This document shows positions 20,781 to 32,910 of a stretch of DNA of 38,823 nucleotides, piece after piece (position 1 is the first letter of the stretch; every line of letters begins with the position of its first letter). The stretch is from Pseudonocardia humida. GTDB lineage: Bacteria > Actinomycetota > Actinomycetes > Mycobacteriales > Pseudonocardiaceae. Where the stretch lies: positions 1 to 38,823 of the forward strand of contig NZ_JAGSOV010000096.1 in the NCBI RefSeq assembly GCF_023898865.1. Direction: 5' to 3'. The notes below the pieces were generated by a model, which did not search any database, was not told the DNA's origin, and worked only from the letters and a program-made list of their open reading frames with translations. The position numbers and the translations under genes were made by a program.

Positions 20781-22121
20781 ATGGACGACGCCCCACCGAC
20801 CGCCCCACCGACCGCCCCACCGACCGCGCAGGCGCTCGCGCTGCCCGCCGCGTGGAGCGCGCTGGGCGGCGACCCCGCCGAGCTGCCGCGGCTGGCGGTC
20901 ACCGGCCCGCCCGAGGTGCTGGCGTCCCGGCTCGCCGTCACCGCGGCCGGGGCCGCCGCGGTGGGCGCGAGCCTGCTGGCCGCCACCGCCGGGCGGGGCC
21001 TCCCGGTCGCGCTGGACACCCGCCGGCTCGCCGTGGCCCTGCGCAGCGAGCGGTACCTGCGCCGCGACGGCGCCCCGCCCGGCGACCCGTTCGACCCGCT
21101 GTCGGCCTTCCACCGCACGGCCGACGGCTGGCTGCGGCTGCACGCGAACTACCCCTGGCACCGCGCGGCCGCGCTGGACGTCCTCGGCTGCGCGGAGCCC
21201 GACGCGCCGGCCGCGATCGCCGAACGGGGCGCCGTCGAGCTGGAGGACGCCCTGCACGCCGCGGGCGGCGTCGGGGCGGCCGTGCGCACCCCGGCGGAGT
21301 GGGCGGCCGCGGCGGGCCCGCCTCCCCCGCTGGTCGAGTGGCACGCGCTCGGGCCGGCGCCCACCCGGCCGGTCCGCCGACCCCGGGTGCTCGACCTGAC
21401 CCGGGTCATCGCCGGGCCGGTGGCCACCCGCACGCTGGCCGCGCACGGCGCCGACGTGCTGCGCCTGGACCGCCCCGACCGCCCGGAGATGCCGGTGCAG
21501 GCCTGGGACACCCTGCCGGGCAAGCGCAGCGCGCTGCTGGACCTGCGCACCGCGCGGGCGGTGCTGGAGGAGCTGCTGGCCGGGGCGGACGTCGTCGTGT
21601 GCGGGTACCGGCCCGGGGCGCTCGACCGGCTCGGCCTGGCCCCGCGGGCCCTCGCCGAGCGCCACCCGGGGCTCGTCGTGGTGACGCTCTCGGCCTGGGG
21701 CACGCGCGGGCCGTGGGGTGCGCGGCGCGGCTTCGACAGCCTCGTCCAGGCGGCCTGCGGCATCGCCGCGACGGAGGGCACGCCGGCTGCGCCCGGCGCG
21801 CTGCCCGCCCAGGTGCTCGACCACGCGACCGGCTACCTGACCGCGGCGGCCGCGTGGCTGGCGCTGCGCCGCCAGCGCGCCGAGGGCGGCACCCACCACG
21901 CCGCGCTCGCGCTGGCCGCGACGGCGCGCTGGCTGCAGGACCTGCCCGGCGGGAGCGGCGCCGAGGTCGACCCGGTCGACCCGGCGCCGCACCTGGTCGA
22001 CGTGGTCGCCCCGGACGGCAGGCTCACCCTGGCCGCGCCCCCTGGCCGCGTCGACGGCGCCCCCCTGGCCTGGCCCGACCCGCCGCCCTCGTTCGGCACC
22101 GCCGAGCCGGGCTGGGCCTGA
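20781..22121 (+). CDS. CoA-transferase family III (CaiB/BaiF-like), unusual domain order
   Basis: 446 residues. The part from about 190 onward looks like the N-terminal half of a CaiB-type CoA-transferase: RVLDLTRVIAGPVATRTLAAHGADVLRLD, a GKRSALLDLR segment, VCGYRPGALDRLGL and RRGFDSLVQAACGIA. The preceding part (about 60-185) resembles the C-terminal half, with FHRTADGWLRLHANYPWH and a final RTPAEWAAA. The order is therefore reversed relative to standard members, or a fragment has been fused in front. Activity and substrate cannot be predicted. The ATG has CCGGAGG 5 to 12 bases upstream. Codons 4-15 are a 3 x 12-bp repeat (PPTA). It is divergent from the DUF3046 gene. Confidence 0.82.
   Translation: MDDAPPTAPPTAPPTAQALALPAAWSALGGDPAELPRLAVTGPPEVLASRLAVTAAGAAAVGASLLAATAGRGLPVALDTRRLAVALRSERYLRRDGAPPGDPFDPLSAFHRTADGWLRLHANYPWHRAAALDVLGCAEPDAPAAIAERGAVELEDALHAAGGVGAAVRTPAEWAAAAGPPPPLVEWHALGPAPTRPVRRPRVLDLTRVIAGPVATRTLAAHGADVLRLDRPDRPEMPVQAWDTLPGKRSALLDLRTARAVLEELLAGADVVVCGYRPGALDRLGLAPRALAERHPGLVVVTLSAWGTRGPWGARRGFDSLVQAACGIAATEGTPAAPGALPAQVLDHATGYLTAAAAWLALRRQRAEGGTHHAALALAATARWLQDLPGGSGAEVDPVDPAPHLVDVVAPDGRLTLAAPPGRVDGAPLAWPDPPPSFGTAEPGWA
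20791..20826 (+). repeat. 3 x 12-bp tandem repeat at the start of the CoA-transferase gene
   Basis: Three perfect copies of CCCCACCGACCG from codon 4 onward, encoding Pro-Pro-Thr-Ala repeats. Copy number changes would stay in frame. Confidence 0.8.
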
Positions 22122-22142
22122 CGGTCCCCGCCGCGGCCCGGG

Positions 22143-22148
22143 TACCGT
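22143..22148 (+). promoter_or_regulatory. -10 element of probable leaderless promoter for the 53-residue membrane protein
   Basis: TACCGT, then 7 bases, then GTG at 22156. It lies 21 bases after the CoA-transferase stop. Confidence 0.45.
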
Positions 22149-22155
22149 CGTGCCC

Positions 22156-22317
22156 GTGCTGTTCCCGATGTCGGTGTGGTCCGGTTGGACCCTCTGGACG
22201 ACACCGGGCGACCCGACCGGCATGTCGTCGCCGCTCGGCCGGATCGTGGTGCTCGTCGGCCTGCTCGCGGCGCTGGCCGTGACGCTGCGGTGGTGGTGGC
22301 ACAACCGGCGCCGGTGA
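22156..22317 (+). CDS. Small single-span membrane protein
   Basis: 53 residues beginning MLFPMSVWSGWTLWTTPGDP, then one hydrophobic helix GRIVVLVGLLAALAVTL and a basic end RWWWHNRRR. One membrane span with a positive C-terminus suggests N-out/C-in topology. No family is recognised. An in-frame GTG two codons upstream (22150) is possible, but the -10 spacing favours 22156. The support is the promoter match, good codon usage and membrane-like composition; it is too short to be certain. Confidence 0.55.
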   Translation: MLFPMSVWSGWTLWTTPGDPTGMSSPLGRIVVLVGLLAALAVTLRWWWHNRRR

Positions 22318-22376
22318 CCGCCGCACGGACCGGTCCGGATGCGGGAAACGGACTGCCCGTCGTCGGTGCCGCGCCC

Positions 22377-22382
22377 TAGTGT
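22377..22382 (+). promoter_or_regulatory. -10 element of probable leaderless DUF3291 promoter
   Basis: TAGTGT, then 7 bases, then GTG at 22390. Confidence 0.5.
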
Positions 22383-22389
22383 CGGCGCC

Positions 22390-22884
22390 GTGCAGCTCGC
22401 CCAGGTGAACATCGCCCTCCCCATCGCCCCGTTGAGCACACCCGAGCTGGCCGGGTTCGTCGCCGAGCTGGAACCGGTCAACGCGCTCGCCGACGCCGCC
22501 CCCGGCTTCGTGTGGCGGATGCAGACCGAGGACGGCGACGCCACCGCGGTCCGCGGGTTCGACGACGACCGGCTCATCGTCAACATGAGCGTGTGGACGT
22601 CGGTCGAGGCGCTCGCCGCGTTCGTCTACTCCGGGCACCACCGCGAGGTCATGGCCCGGCGCCGCGAGTGGTTCGCCCGCATGCGCGAGGCCTTCCAGGC
22701 GCTGTGGTGGGTCCCCGACGGCACCCGCCCGACGGTCACCGACGCCGAGGTGCGCCTGGACCACCTGCGCCGGCAGGGCCCGACGCCGCACGCGTTCACC
22801 TTCGCCCGCCCGTTCCCCGCCCCGGACACCGTGCCCGGCACCGGTGCGCCGCGGGTCGGGGCCGACCGGTTCTGCCGGGCCTGA
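22390..22884 (+). CDS. DUF3291 domain-containing protein
   Basis: 164 residues with the DUF3291 (antibiotic-biosynthesis-monooxygenase-like fold) pattern: LAQVNIALPIAPLSTPELAGF, then APGFVWRM, then LIVNMSVWTSVEALAAFVY and an HREVMARRREWF block, and later ALWWVPDGTRPTV. Function is unknown. GTG 22390 is preferred over an ATG at 22339 because homology begins at VQLAQVN and TAGTGT sits 7 bases upstream. The arginase-fold gene begins 4 bases after its stop, so the two are probably one operon. Confidence 0.88.
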   Translation: MQLAQVNIALPIAPLSTPELAGFVAELEPVNALADAAPGFVWRMQTEDGDATAVRGFDDDRLIVNMSVWTSVEALAAFVYSGHHREVMARRREWFARMREAFQALWWVPDGTRPTVTDAEVRLDHLRRQGPTPHAFTFARPFPAPDTVPGTGAPRVGADRFCRA

Positions 22885-22888
22885 CGGC

Positions 22889-23665
22889 ATGGGCACCCCC
22901 ACCGCCGCTCCGGCGACGATCCGCGTCCCCTTCCACCTCGACGGCCACCTGCCGGGCCTGGAGGTCCCGCTCGACACCGGGGCGACGGTCCGCCCCGAGC
23001 TGCCGCCCGGCTCGGTGTGGGAGCGGCTCGCCGCCCTGCACGCGGCCGTCGCCGACGAGGTCGCCGGGGTCGTGGCCACCGGCGGCGTCCCGCTCGTCGT
23101 GTCCGGGTGCTGCACCACGGCCCTGGGCACGGTCGCCGGCCTGCAGCGCGGCGGCGTCGACCCGGCGGTCGTCTGGCTCGACGCGCACGGCGACCTCCAG
23201 ACCCCGCAGACGTCGACCTCGGGCTACCCGGGCGGGATGCCGCTGCGTCAGCTCGTCGGCGGCGCCGAGCGCACCGGCCCGCATCGGCTCGACCTGCGCC
23301 CGGTCGACGAGCGGGACGTCGTCCTGGTCGACGCCCGCGACCTCGACCGGCCGGAGGCGGAGTTCCTGGCGACCTCGGCGATCCGGCGCGCCGACGTGCC
23401 GGGCCTGGTCGACCTGCCGCTGCCCGACCGCCCGATCTACCTGCACGTCGACCTCGACGTGCTGGACCCGGCCGACGTCCCGGGCGTGATGTACCCGGTC
23501 GCGGGCGGTCCGCGGGCCGAGGCCGTCGCGGTGGCGCTGCGGTCCGTGCTGGACACGGGCCGGGTCGCGGCGGTCGGGCTGGCCTGCACCTGGGGCGAGG
23601 GCGTCGTCCCGGGGTCGGCGGTGCGCGAGGTCGCCGCGGAGCTCGCCCGGGTCGCGGGGCGCTGA
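22889..23665 (+). CDS. Arginase-fold (ureohydrolase-like) protein with altered first metal motif
   Basis: 258 residues. Metal-ligand motifs of the ureohydrolase fold are present as WLDAHGD (D98, H100, D102) and HVDLDVLDP (D188, D190). The usual N-terminal GGDH motif, whose His binds one manganese, is replaced by SGCCTT (72-77). Catalysis of guanidino hydrolysis is therefore doubtful, and it may bind one metal or act on another substrate. The ATG at 22889 lies 4 bases after the DUF3291 stop; an earlier in-frame ATG at 22844 would overlap that gene by 41 bases. There is no signal peptide. Confidence 0.85.
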   Translation: MGTPTAAPATIRVPFHLDGHLPGLEVPLDTGATVRPELPPGSVWERLAALHAAVADEVAGVVATGGVPLVVSGCCTTALGTVAGLQRGGVDPAVVWLDAHGDLQTPQTSTSGYPGGMPLRQLVGGAERTGPHRLDLRPVDERDVVLVDARDLDRPEAEFLATSAIRRADVPGLVDLPLPDRPIYLHVDLDVLDPADVPGVMYPVAGGPRAEAVAVALRSVLDTGRVAAVGLACTWGEGVVPGSAVREVAAELARVAGR

Positions 23666-23728
23666 CGCCGACCGGTCCAGCGCGCACGGCGGACCGGAAC
23701 TGTCGCCCCCGCGGCGCATCATGGATGC

Positions 23729-28642
<4,914 letters not shown>

Positions 28643-28711
28643 GCAGTCGAGCCCGCACGGGCGGTGATGATCCGACCATCCGGGGGCCGGGCTGCGGCCG
28701 TGGGGCACACT

Positions 28712-28743
28712 TCCGTGGTCCGCCCGGGGGGACGGACCACGGA
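28712..28743. promoter_or_regulatory. 10-bp inverted repeat upstream of the YidD-domain gene
   Basis: TCCGTGGTCC (28712-28721) and GGACCACGGA (28734-28743) are exact reverse complements with a 12-base spacer. The dyad ends 12 bases before the proposed ATG. It may be an operator or a leader hairpin that hides the ribosome site; it is too far from lhr (69 bases past the stop) to be clearly its terminator. Confidence 0.45.
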
Positions 28744-28755
28744 CTGGGGGTGGGC

Positions 28756-29748
28756 ATGAACGGCGGCGGCGGGCCCGGAGGCGGCGACCTCTCCGACGAG
28801 GAGCGCAGGCGCCGGCAGCGCGAGCGGCGCGAGCAGCGCCGCCGGCGCCGCGAGGACCGCGAGGGCCCGGACGCGATCGACTACGTCGAGATGGGCGGCG
28901 ACCTGGGCGACATGCCGAGCTTCGGGCGCGGTGGCTCGGGCGGGCGCGCCGACGGCGGGCCGGGCGGTTCCGGCGGTCCGGGAGGCACCGGTGGGGGGCA
29001 GGGCGGCTACGGCGGGCCGGGCGGCTCCGGCGGACAAGGCGGGGGCTACGGCGGGCACGGCGGCTCCGGCGGACACGGCGGCTCCGGCGGGCAGGGCGGC
29101 TACGGGGGCGGGTCGGGCGGTCCCAGCGGCGGCGCACCGGGCGGCCCGGGTGGTGGGCAGGGCGGCTCCTGGGGCGGCGGACCGGGCCCGGGCGGGTCAG
29201 GTGGCGCCGGTTCCAACGGCTCGGGTTCCGGTTCCGGGAACTCGATCGGTTCGTCCGACGGTGGGTCCGGCGGTGGGTCCGGCGGTGGGTCCGGCGGTGG
29301 GTCCGGCGGTGGGTCCGGCGGTGGGTCCGGCGGTGGGTCCGGCGGTGGGTCCGGCGGTGGGTCCGGCGGTGGGTCCGGCGGTGGGTCCGGCGGCGGCACC
29401 GACGTTCCCTCCACCGGCGGCGGAGGCGGTGGGTGCGGCGGCTTCGGCGGCGGCCGGGGCGGGGGCGGCGGAAGCCGCTGCGACTGCGACAGCCCGTGCG
29501 ACTGCAACCTGCTGCTGCGCCTGTCGACGCTGCTGACGGTGGCCGCGGCCCTGGTCCCCGCGCGGCGGGGGCGCGGGGTGGTGCTGGGTCTGCTGGCCTT
29601 CTACCGGCGCCGGCTCACCCGCTTCACGCCGGCCTGTCCCTCGACCCCGAGCTGCAGCGCCTACGCCGTCGAGGCCGTCGAGACCCTTGGCCCGCGCCGG
29701 GGCCTGGCCGCGGCCGCGCGGCGGGTCCGCGGGTGCGGGCGCGACTGA
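28756..29748 (+). CDS. YidD-domain protein with glycine-rich N-terminal extension
   Basis: 330 residues. Residues 1-40 are highly charged (Arg/Glu). Residues about 55-235 are almost entirely Gly with Ser, Tyr and Gln, including eleven perfect GGSG repeats at 169-212. A Cys cluster (C242, C244, C248, C250) precedes a hydrophobic stretch. From about 275 the sequence is YidD-like: GLLAFYRRRLTRFTPACPS, SCSAYAVEAVETLG and a final RRVRGCG, with the conserved C294 and C300. YidD aids insertion of membrane proteins by YidC and is normally about 80-110 residues, so this is a large fusion and perhaps a second copy. The ATG at 28756 is a best guess; a GTG 6 bases upstream is also possible and no strong ribosome site is seen. 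Confidence 0.8.
   Translation: MNGGGGPGGGDLSDEERRRRQRERREQRRRRREDREGPDAIDYVEMGGDLGDMPSFGRGGSGGRADGGPGGSGGPGGTGGGQGGYGGPGGSGGQGGGYGGHGGSGGHGGSGGQGGYGGGSGGPSGGAPGGPGGGQGGSWGGGPGPGGSGGAGSNGSGSGSGNSIGSSDGGSGGGSGGGSGGGSGGGSGGGSGGGSGGGSGGGSGGGSGGGSGGGTDVPSTGGGGGGCGGFGGGRGGGGGSRCDCDSPCDCNLLLRLSTLLTVAAALVPARRGRGVVLGLLAFYRRRLTRFTPACPSTPSCSAYAVEAVETLGPRRGLAAAARRVRGCGRD
29260..29391 (+). repeat. 11 x 12-bp perfect tandem repeat (VNTR) in the YidD-domain gene
   Basis: Eleven identical copies of GGTGGGTCCGGC in frame, each encoding Gly-Gly-Ser-Gly. Perfect identity at the DNA level implies recent expansion, and slippage would change linker length without breaking the frame. Confidence 0.95.
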
Positions 29749-29761
29749 GCGGGGGCCCGCT
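29748..29761. terminator. Short hairpin between convergent genes
   Basis: AGCGGG and CCCGCT pair with a GG loop between the YidD-domain gene and the nitroreductase gene. It overlaps the last base of the former. Confidence 0.45.
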
Positions 29762-29763
29762 GC

Positions 29764-30399
29764 TCAGCCGCCGAACAGCGGCTGCTCGTAGCGATCGGCG
29801 AACACGACGCCCTCGACCGGCGCGCGCCGCAGCCTCGTCGGGAAGGGTCGCTCGGGGTAGCCGACGGCGATGTGGCCCGCGGTGATGATCCCGTCGGGGA
29901 TGCCCAGCAGCTCGCGCACCCGCGGCTCCTCGCGGCACAGCAGGGTGGTGAACGCGGTGCCCACGCCCTGCTCGCGCAGGGCCAGGCAGAGGTTCTGCAC
30001 GGTGGGGTAGATCGACCCGCCGCCGACGACCGAGAGCCTGCCCAGCTCGACGTCGGTCGGGTACAGGGCGGACAGCTCGGCGCAGACCACGACGATGGCC
30101 GGCACCTGGCCCAGGTGCGCGACGAAGTGGTCGGCGTCGAGCGCGGCCCGGCTGGGCGGCCGGTCCTCGCGCGCGGAAGCCCGGCCCGGGTAGGCCTCCC
30201 ACAGCGGGGCGTAGAGGTCGGCCAGGGTCTGCTTGAGCACCGGGTCGCGGACGACGACCCAGCGCAGGGGCTGCCGGTTGCCGCCCTGCGGTCCGAACCG
30301 CGCCACCTCGAAGGCCCGGTGCAGCACCTCGTCGGGCACGGGGTCGGGGCGGAAGCGCCGGCAGGTGCCGGTGGTCCGCATCGCCTCGGTCAGCTCCAT
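29764..30399 (-). CDS. Nitroreductase family protein
   Basis: 211-residue FMN-dependent oxidoreductase fold. RTTGTCRRFRPDPVPDEVL, ARFGPQGGNRQPLRWVVV, YPTVQNLCLALREQGVGTAF and GHIAVGYPERP are the expected segments for flavin binding and the dimer interface. The substrate is unknown. The ATG at 30399 has GGGGGAG 7 bases upstream; an earlier in-frame start is not supported. It converges on the YidD-domain gene and lies 80 bases downstream of the Rpf-like gene on the same strand. Confidence 0.92.
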   Translation of the reverse strand: MELTEAMRTTGTCRRFRPDPVPDEVLHRAFEVARFGPQGGNRQPLRWVVVRDPVLKQTLADLYAPLWEAYPGRASAREDRPPSRAALDADHFVAHLGQVPAIVVVCAELSALYPTDVELGRLSVVGGGSIYPTVQNLCLALREQGVGTAFTTLLCREEPRVRELLGIPDGIITAGHIAVGYPERPFPTRLRRAPVEGVVFADRYEQPLFGG

Positions 30400-30479
30400 C
30401 GCCGCGCTCCCCCGGTTCGGCCGATCACCGCCCGACCCTCCAGCCACCGGTCGACCGCGTCAACCCGGGACCGGGCGCG

Positions 30480-31145
30480 TCACGGTTCGGTCCACGCCGC
30501 GCGCCAGGTCTGCGGGCCGAGCCTCCCGGAGGGGTTGATGCTGTACTCGCGCTGCACCTCCAGCACGGCGGCCCTGGTGCGCTCCCGGTAGCAACCCGTG
30601 CCGGTGAAGCCGTACCCGCGCTCCTTCATCCGCAGCTGCCACACCCGCAGCGCGGGGTGGCAGTCGCCGAAGGCGAACACGACGCCCGGCCAGGCCGGCA
30701 CGCCGTCGGCCGGCGGGTGCGCGGCGCGGTCCCCGCGGGGCGCGCCGGGGGCCATGTAGGCCGACTCGGCGCGGGTCGGCACCCGCTTGCTGGCGGCGTC
30801 CCCGTCGGGCTCGAGGTCGCGCATGCCGGCGCACTCCCACGGCTGCCACCCACGCATCCGGTAGAGGTACAGCGCCCGGTAGTCCTGCTCCTCGACGCTC
30901 GCGTCGGAGGGCAGGCCGGTGCCGCCGACGCTCCGCCAGGTCGGGATGTCGAACTGGTACGCGCCGTAGTGGCCGTGCGAGGCGACGACGCCGTAGCGCC
31001 CGCTCGACTCGCACGCCCGCAGGGTCGCCCAGTCGTCGGCCGACGGATCGGCCCCCGCGCTCGTCGTGCCCACCGCCGGGAGCCCGAACACCGTCATCAG
31101 CACCACCGCCGCGCCGCCGACGGCACCTCGCCAGTCGATCCTCAT
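30480..31145 (-). CDS. Secreted Rpf-like transglycosylase with peptidoglycan-binding domain
   Basis: 221 residues. A signal peptide at about 1-32 (MRIDWRGAVGGAAVVLMTVF, then an AGA-type cleavage site) is followed by an Rpf-like lysozyme-fold domain (about 36-110): WATLRACESSGRYG with catalytic-position Glu46, then GHYGAYQFDIPTWRSVGG and YRMRGWQPWECAG. Cys45 and the Cys of WECAG probably form the domain disulfide. The last 65 residues (GDCHPALRVWQLRMKERGYG to LGPQTWRAAW) resemble peptidoglycan-binding domain 1, an unusual but logical partner for a wall-cleaving enzyme. Expected to act outside the cell on peptidoglycan during growth or resuscitation. The ATG at 31145 gives the signal peptide; longer frames upstream do not look coding. 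Confidence 0.88.
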   Translation of the reverse strand: MRIDWRGAVGGAAVVLMTVFGLPAVGTTSAGADPSADDWATLRACESSGRYGVVASHGHYGAYQFDIPTWRSVGGTGLPSDASVEEQDYRALYLYRMRGWQPWECAGMRDLEPDGDAASKRVPTRAESAYMAPGAPRGDRAAHPPADGVPAWPGVVFAFGDCHPALRVWQLRMKERGYGFTGTGCYRERTRAAVLEVQREYSINPSGRLGPQTWRAAWTEP

Positions 31146-31461
31146 CGCCGTTCCGCCCGCTCTCTCCCGCACCACCGGACACGATCCGCAACCGCGGCGC
31201 CGACGACCGTCGCCACCGCGAACGCGCCGCCGGAGCCGGCGGCGCCGGTCCGGAGCCCGGGGGTCGCATCCCGGGTCCCGGACCGGCCGGGCGCTCAGCG
31301 CCCGGGGCAGGGCAGGGCGGTCCTGGTCCGCCCCGCCCGGGTCCGCCGGATGGACGGGCCACCCGACCCGGGGCACCGCCACTGCCTCCCCGCACGTCCC
31401 GCGACCGGCGCCGGCCCGCTCACCGGGGCCGCCGCACGCTCCGGGGGCACCGCCCGCCGGC
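31146..31461. other. Intergenic region between GH16 and Rpf-like genes
   Basis: 316 bases without a convincing gene. It holds one hairpin (31287-31305) and, near 31160, an AGAGAG-rich purine stretch on the minus strand ahead of the Rpf-like ATG. No clear promoter or riboswitch consensus was found, although Rpf-type genes are often controlled by c-di-AMP riboswitches. Confidence 0.5.
31287..31305. terminator. Hairpin downstream of the GH16 gene
   Basis: CCGGGCGCT and AGCGCCCGG form a 9-bp stem around one base, about 157 bases after the GH16 stop. It could terminate GH16 transcription before the Rpf-like gene. Confidence 0.5.
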
Positions 31462-32910
31462 TCATCGGCCGAACCCGCCGGCGATCAGGTACGCCACCAG
31501 CAGCGTCCGGAACTCGGCCATCAGCTGGTCGAGCCGTTGCCGCACCTGGGCGATGACCTCCCCGCCGGTGGCCGGGACGGGCGGGGGCGCGGGGACGACC
31601 GTGGTCGTCACCGGCGGCACCGCCACGGCGGGCGGAGCCGCGACGCCCGTGGGGATCGGGGCACCCGTCGGGACCGGCAGCGTCGTCGGCACAGTGGGAG
31701 CCGTCGTCGGCACGACCGGAGTCGTCGTGGTCGGCGCGGGAGCCGTCGTGGTCGCGGCCGGAGCCGTCGTCGTCGGGGCCGGAGCCGTCGTCGTCGGGGC
31801 CGGAGCCGTCGTCGTCGGGGCCGGAGCCGTCGTCGTCGCGGCGGGAGCCGTCGTCGTCGGGGCCGGAGCCGTCGTCGGCGCGGCGGGAGCCGTCGTCGTC
31901 GCGGCCGGAGCCGTCGTCGTCGCGGCCGGAGCCGTCGTCGTCGGCGCCGGAGCCGTCGTCGTCGGTGCGGGGGCCGGCTTGGCGGCGGTCAGCGGGTACT
32001 GGCGGACCCAGTCGACCATCATCTCCGAGACCTCGGGGTCCCCGCCCCCGGGGAACCAGTCGAGCTGGATGCACAGGTGCATCGGTCCCGGCGGCAGGGT
32101 CTTCTTGTCCTCCGAGCGGAACCACTCCTCGCCGTCGACGTAGGCGACGATGCGGTCGGGGGTCCACTCGACGGCCCAGTTGTGCCACTGCGTCGCGTCG
32201 ATCTTCACGCTGCCGCTGACCTGCGAGTTGTCCCTGCCGTAGTGCAGGAACATCTCGGCGCCGTCGCGCGCGCCGTCCATGATCTCCATGAAGTCGACCT
32301 CGCCGCCGACCGGCCAGTTCTCCGCGTCGGGCCAGAGCAGCAGCAGGGCGTGGTAGCTGTCGTCGCCGACCGGCACCCGCACCCGGCCCTCCCAGCGGCC
32401 GTACTTCTGGCCGGGGTTCCAGGCCATACCCGCGGTGGTGCCGTCCTCGTCGCCGGTGATCGTCATGATTCCGTCCTCGACGTCGACGGCCGACGGGCTG
32501 CGCCGCCCGTTGCCGACGTGGCCGGGGCCGTCGTAGACGTCCCAGCCCGGGCCCAGCTCGTCGTCGAACTCGTCGACCCGGTTGGGCTCCCCCCAGCCGA
32601 GCAGGTGCGCCGCGCTGGTCTCGTAGCCCGGCGGCTGCCCCTCCGGGCCCGGGGCGGCGGGCGCTGCCGGCTCCGCGGGCTCAGCGGGCTCGGCAGGCTC
32701 CTCCTCGGCGGGCTCCCGGTCGTCCGGCTCCTCGGTCGGCGCCGGGCGCGCGACCTGGGGGTCCTGGGGCTCCCGTTCCTCGTCCGCCGTCGTCACCGGG
32801 GCGGTCGCGCGGGCCGCCGTCCTCGAACCGGCCGCCTCGGCCGCCGCCGTCATCGTTCCGGTCATGAGCATCGCCACGACCACCGCGCCAACCGTCATGC
32901 CTCGCCGCAC
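31462..32910 (-). CDS. Secreted GH16-family glycoside hydrolase with Pro/Thr repeat linker
   Basis: 482 residues. A signal peptide (about 1-28) is followed by an acidic Pro/Glu-rich spacer to about residue 95 and a GH16 catalytic domain at about 110-306. The catalytic signature E-x-D-x-x-E is E204, D206 and E209 in GGEVDFMEIMD, with WHNWAVEWTPDRIVAYVDG downstream. GH16 enzymes cleave beta-1,3/1,4-glucans and related polysaccharides; the exact substrate is unknown. Residues 314-397 are twelve 7-residue PAPTTTA-like repeats. The C-terminus (about 450-482) is an amphipathic stretch ending LLVAYLIAGGFGR. The GTG at 32910 has GGAGG 6 bases upstream and is preferred over the ATG at 32898. It precedes the Rpf-like gene on the same strand. 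Confidence 0.92.
   Translation of the reverse strand: MRRGMTVGAVVVAMLMTGTMTAAAEAAGSRTAARATAPVTTADEEREPQDPQVARPAPTEEPDDREPAEEEPAEPAEPAEPAAPAAPGPEGQPPGYETSAAHLLGWGEPNRVDEFDDELGPGWDVYDGPGHVGNGRRSPSAVDVEDGIMTITGDEDGTTAGMAWNPGQKYGRWEGRVRVPVGDDSYHALLLLWPDAENWPVGGEVDFMEIMDGARDGAEMFLHYGRDNSQVSGSVKIDATQWHNWAVEWTPDRIVAYVDGEEWFRSEDKKTLPPGPMHLCIQLDWFPGGGDPEVSEMMVDWVRQYPLTAAKPAPAPTTTAPAPTTTAPAATTTAPAATTTAPAAPTTAPAPTTTAPAATTTAPAPTTTAPAPTTTAPAPTTTAPAATTTAPAPTTTTPVVPTTAPTVPTTLPVPTGAPIPTGVAAPPAVAVPPVTTTVVPAPPPVPATGGEVIAQVRQRLDQLMAEFRTLLVAYLIAGGFGR
31720..31971 (-). repeat. 12 x 21-bp degenerate tandem repeat in the GH16 gene
   Basis: Twelve 21-base units encode PAPTTTA and variants with Ala for Pro. Most differences are single bases. 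Likely a flexible, possibly glycosylated wall-spanning linker. Confidence 0.9.

Noticed and set aside
29260..29391. Regular repeats that could suggest a CRISPR array
   Set aside because: Units are 12 bases with no spacers and are in frame within a protein gene.
31146..31461. c-di-AMP (ydaO) riboswitch upstream of the Rpf-like gene
   Set aside because: I looked for the conserved ydaO segments on the minus strand and did not find them.
31462..31560. VPATGG near the GH16 C-terminus as a sortase signal
   Set aside because: It lacks a proper LPxTG, and the following 20 residues are charged, so a sorting signal is not supported.
31720..31971. 21-base repeats that could suggest a CRISPR array or iterons
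   Set aside because: They are contiguous, degenerate and encode the Pro/Thr linker of the GH16 protein.
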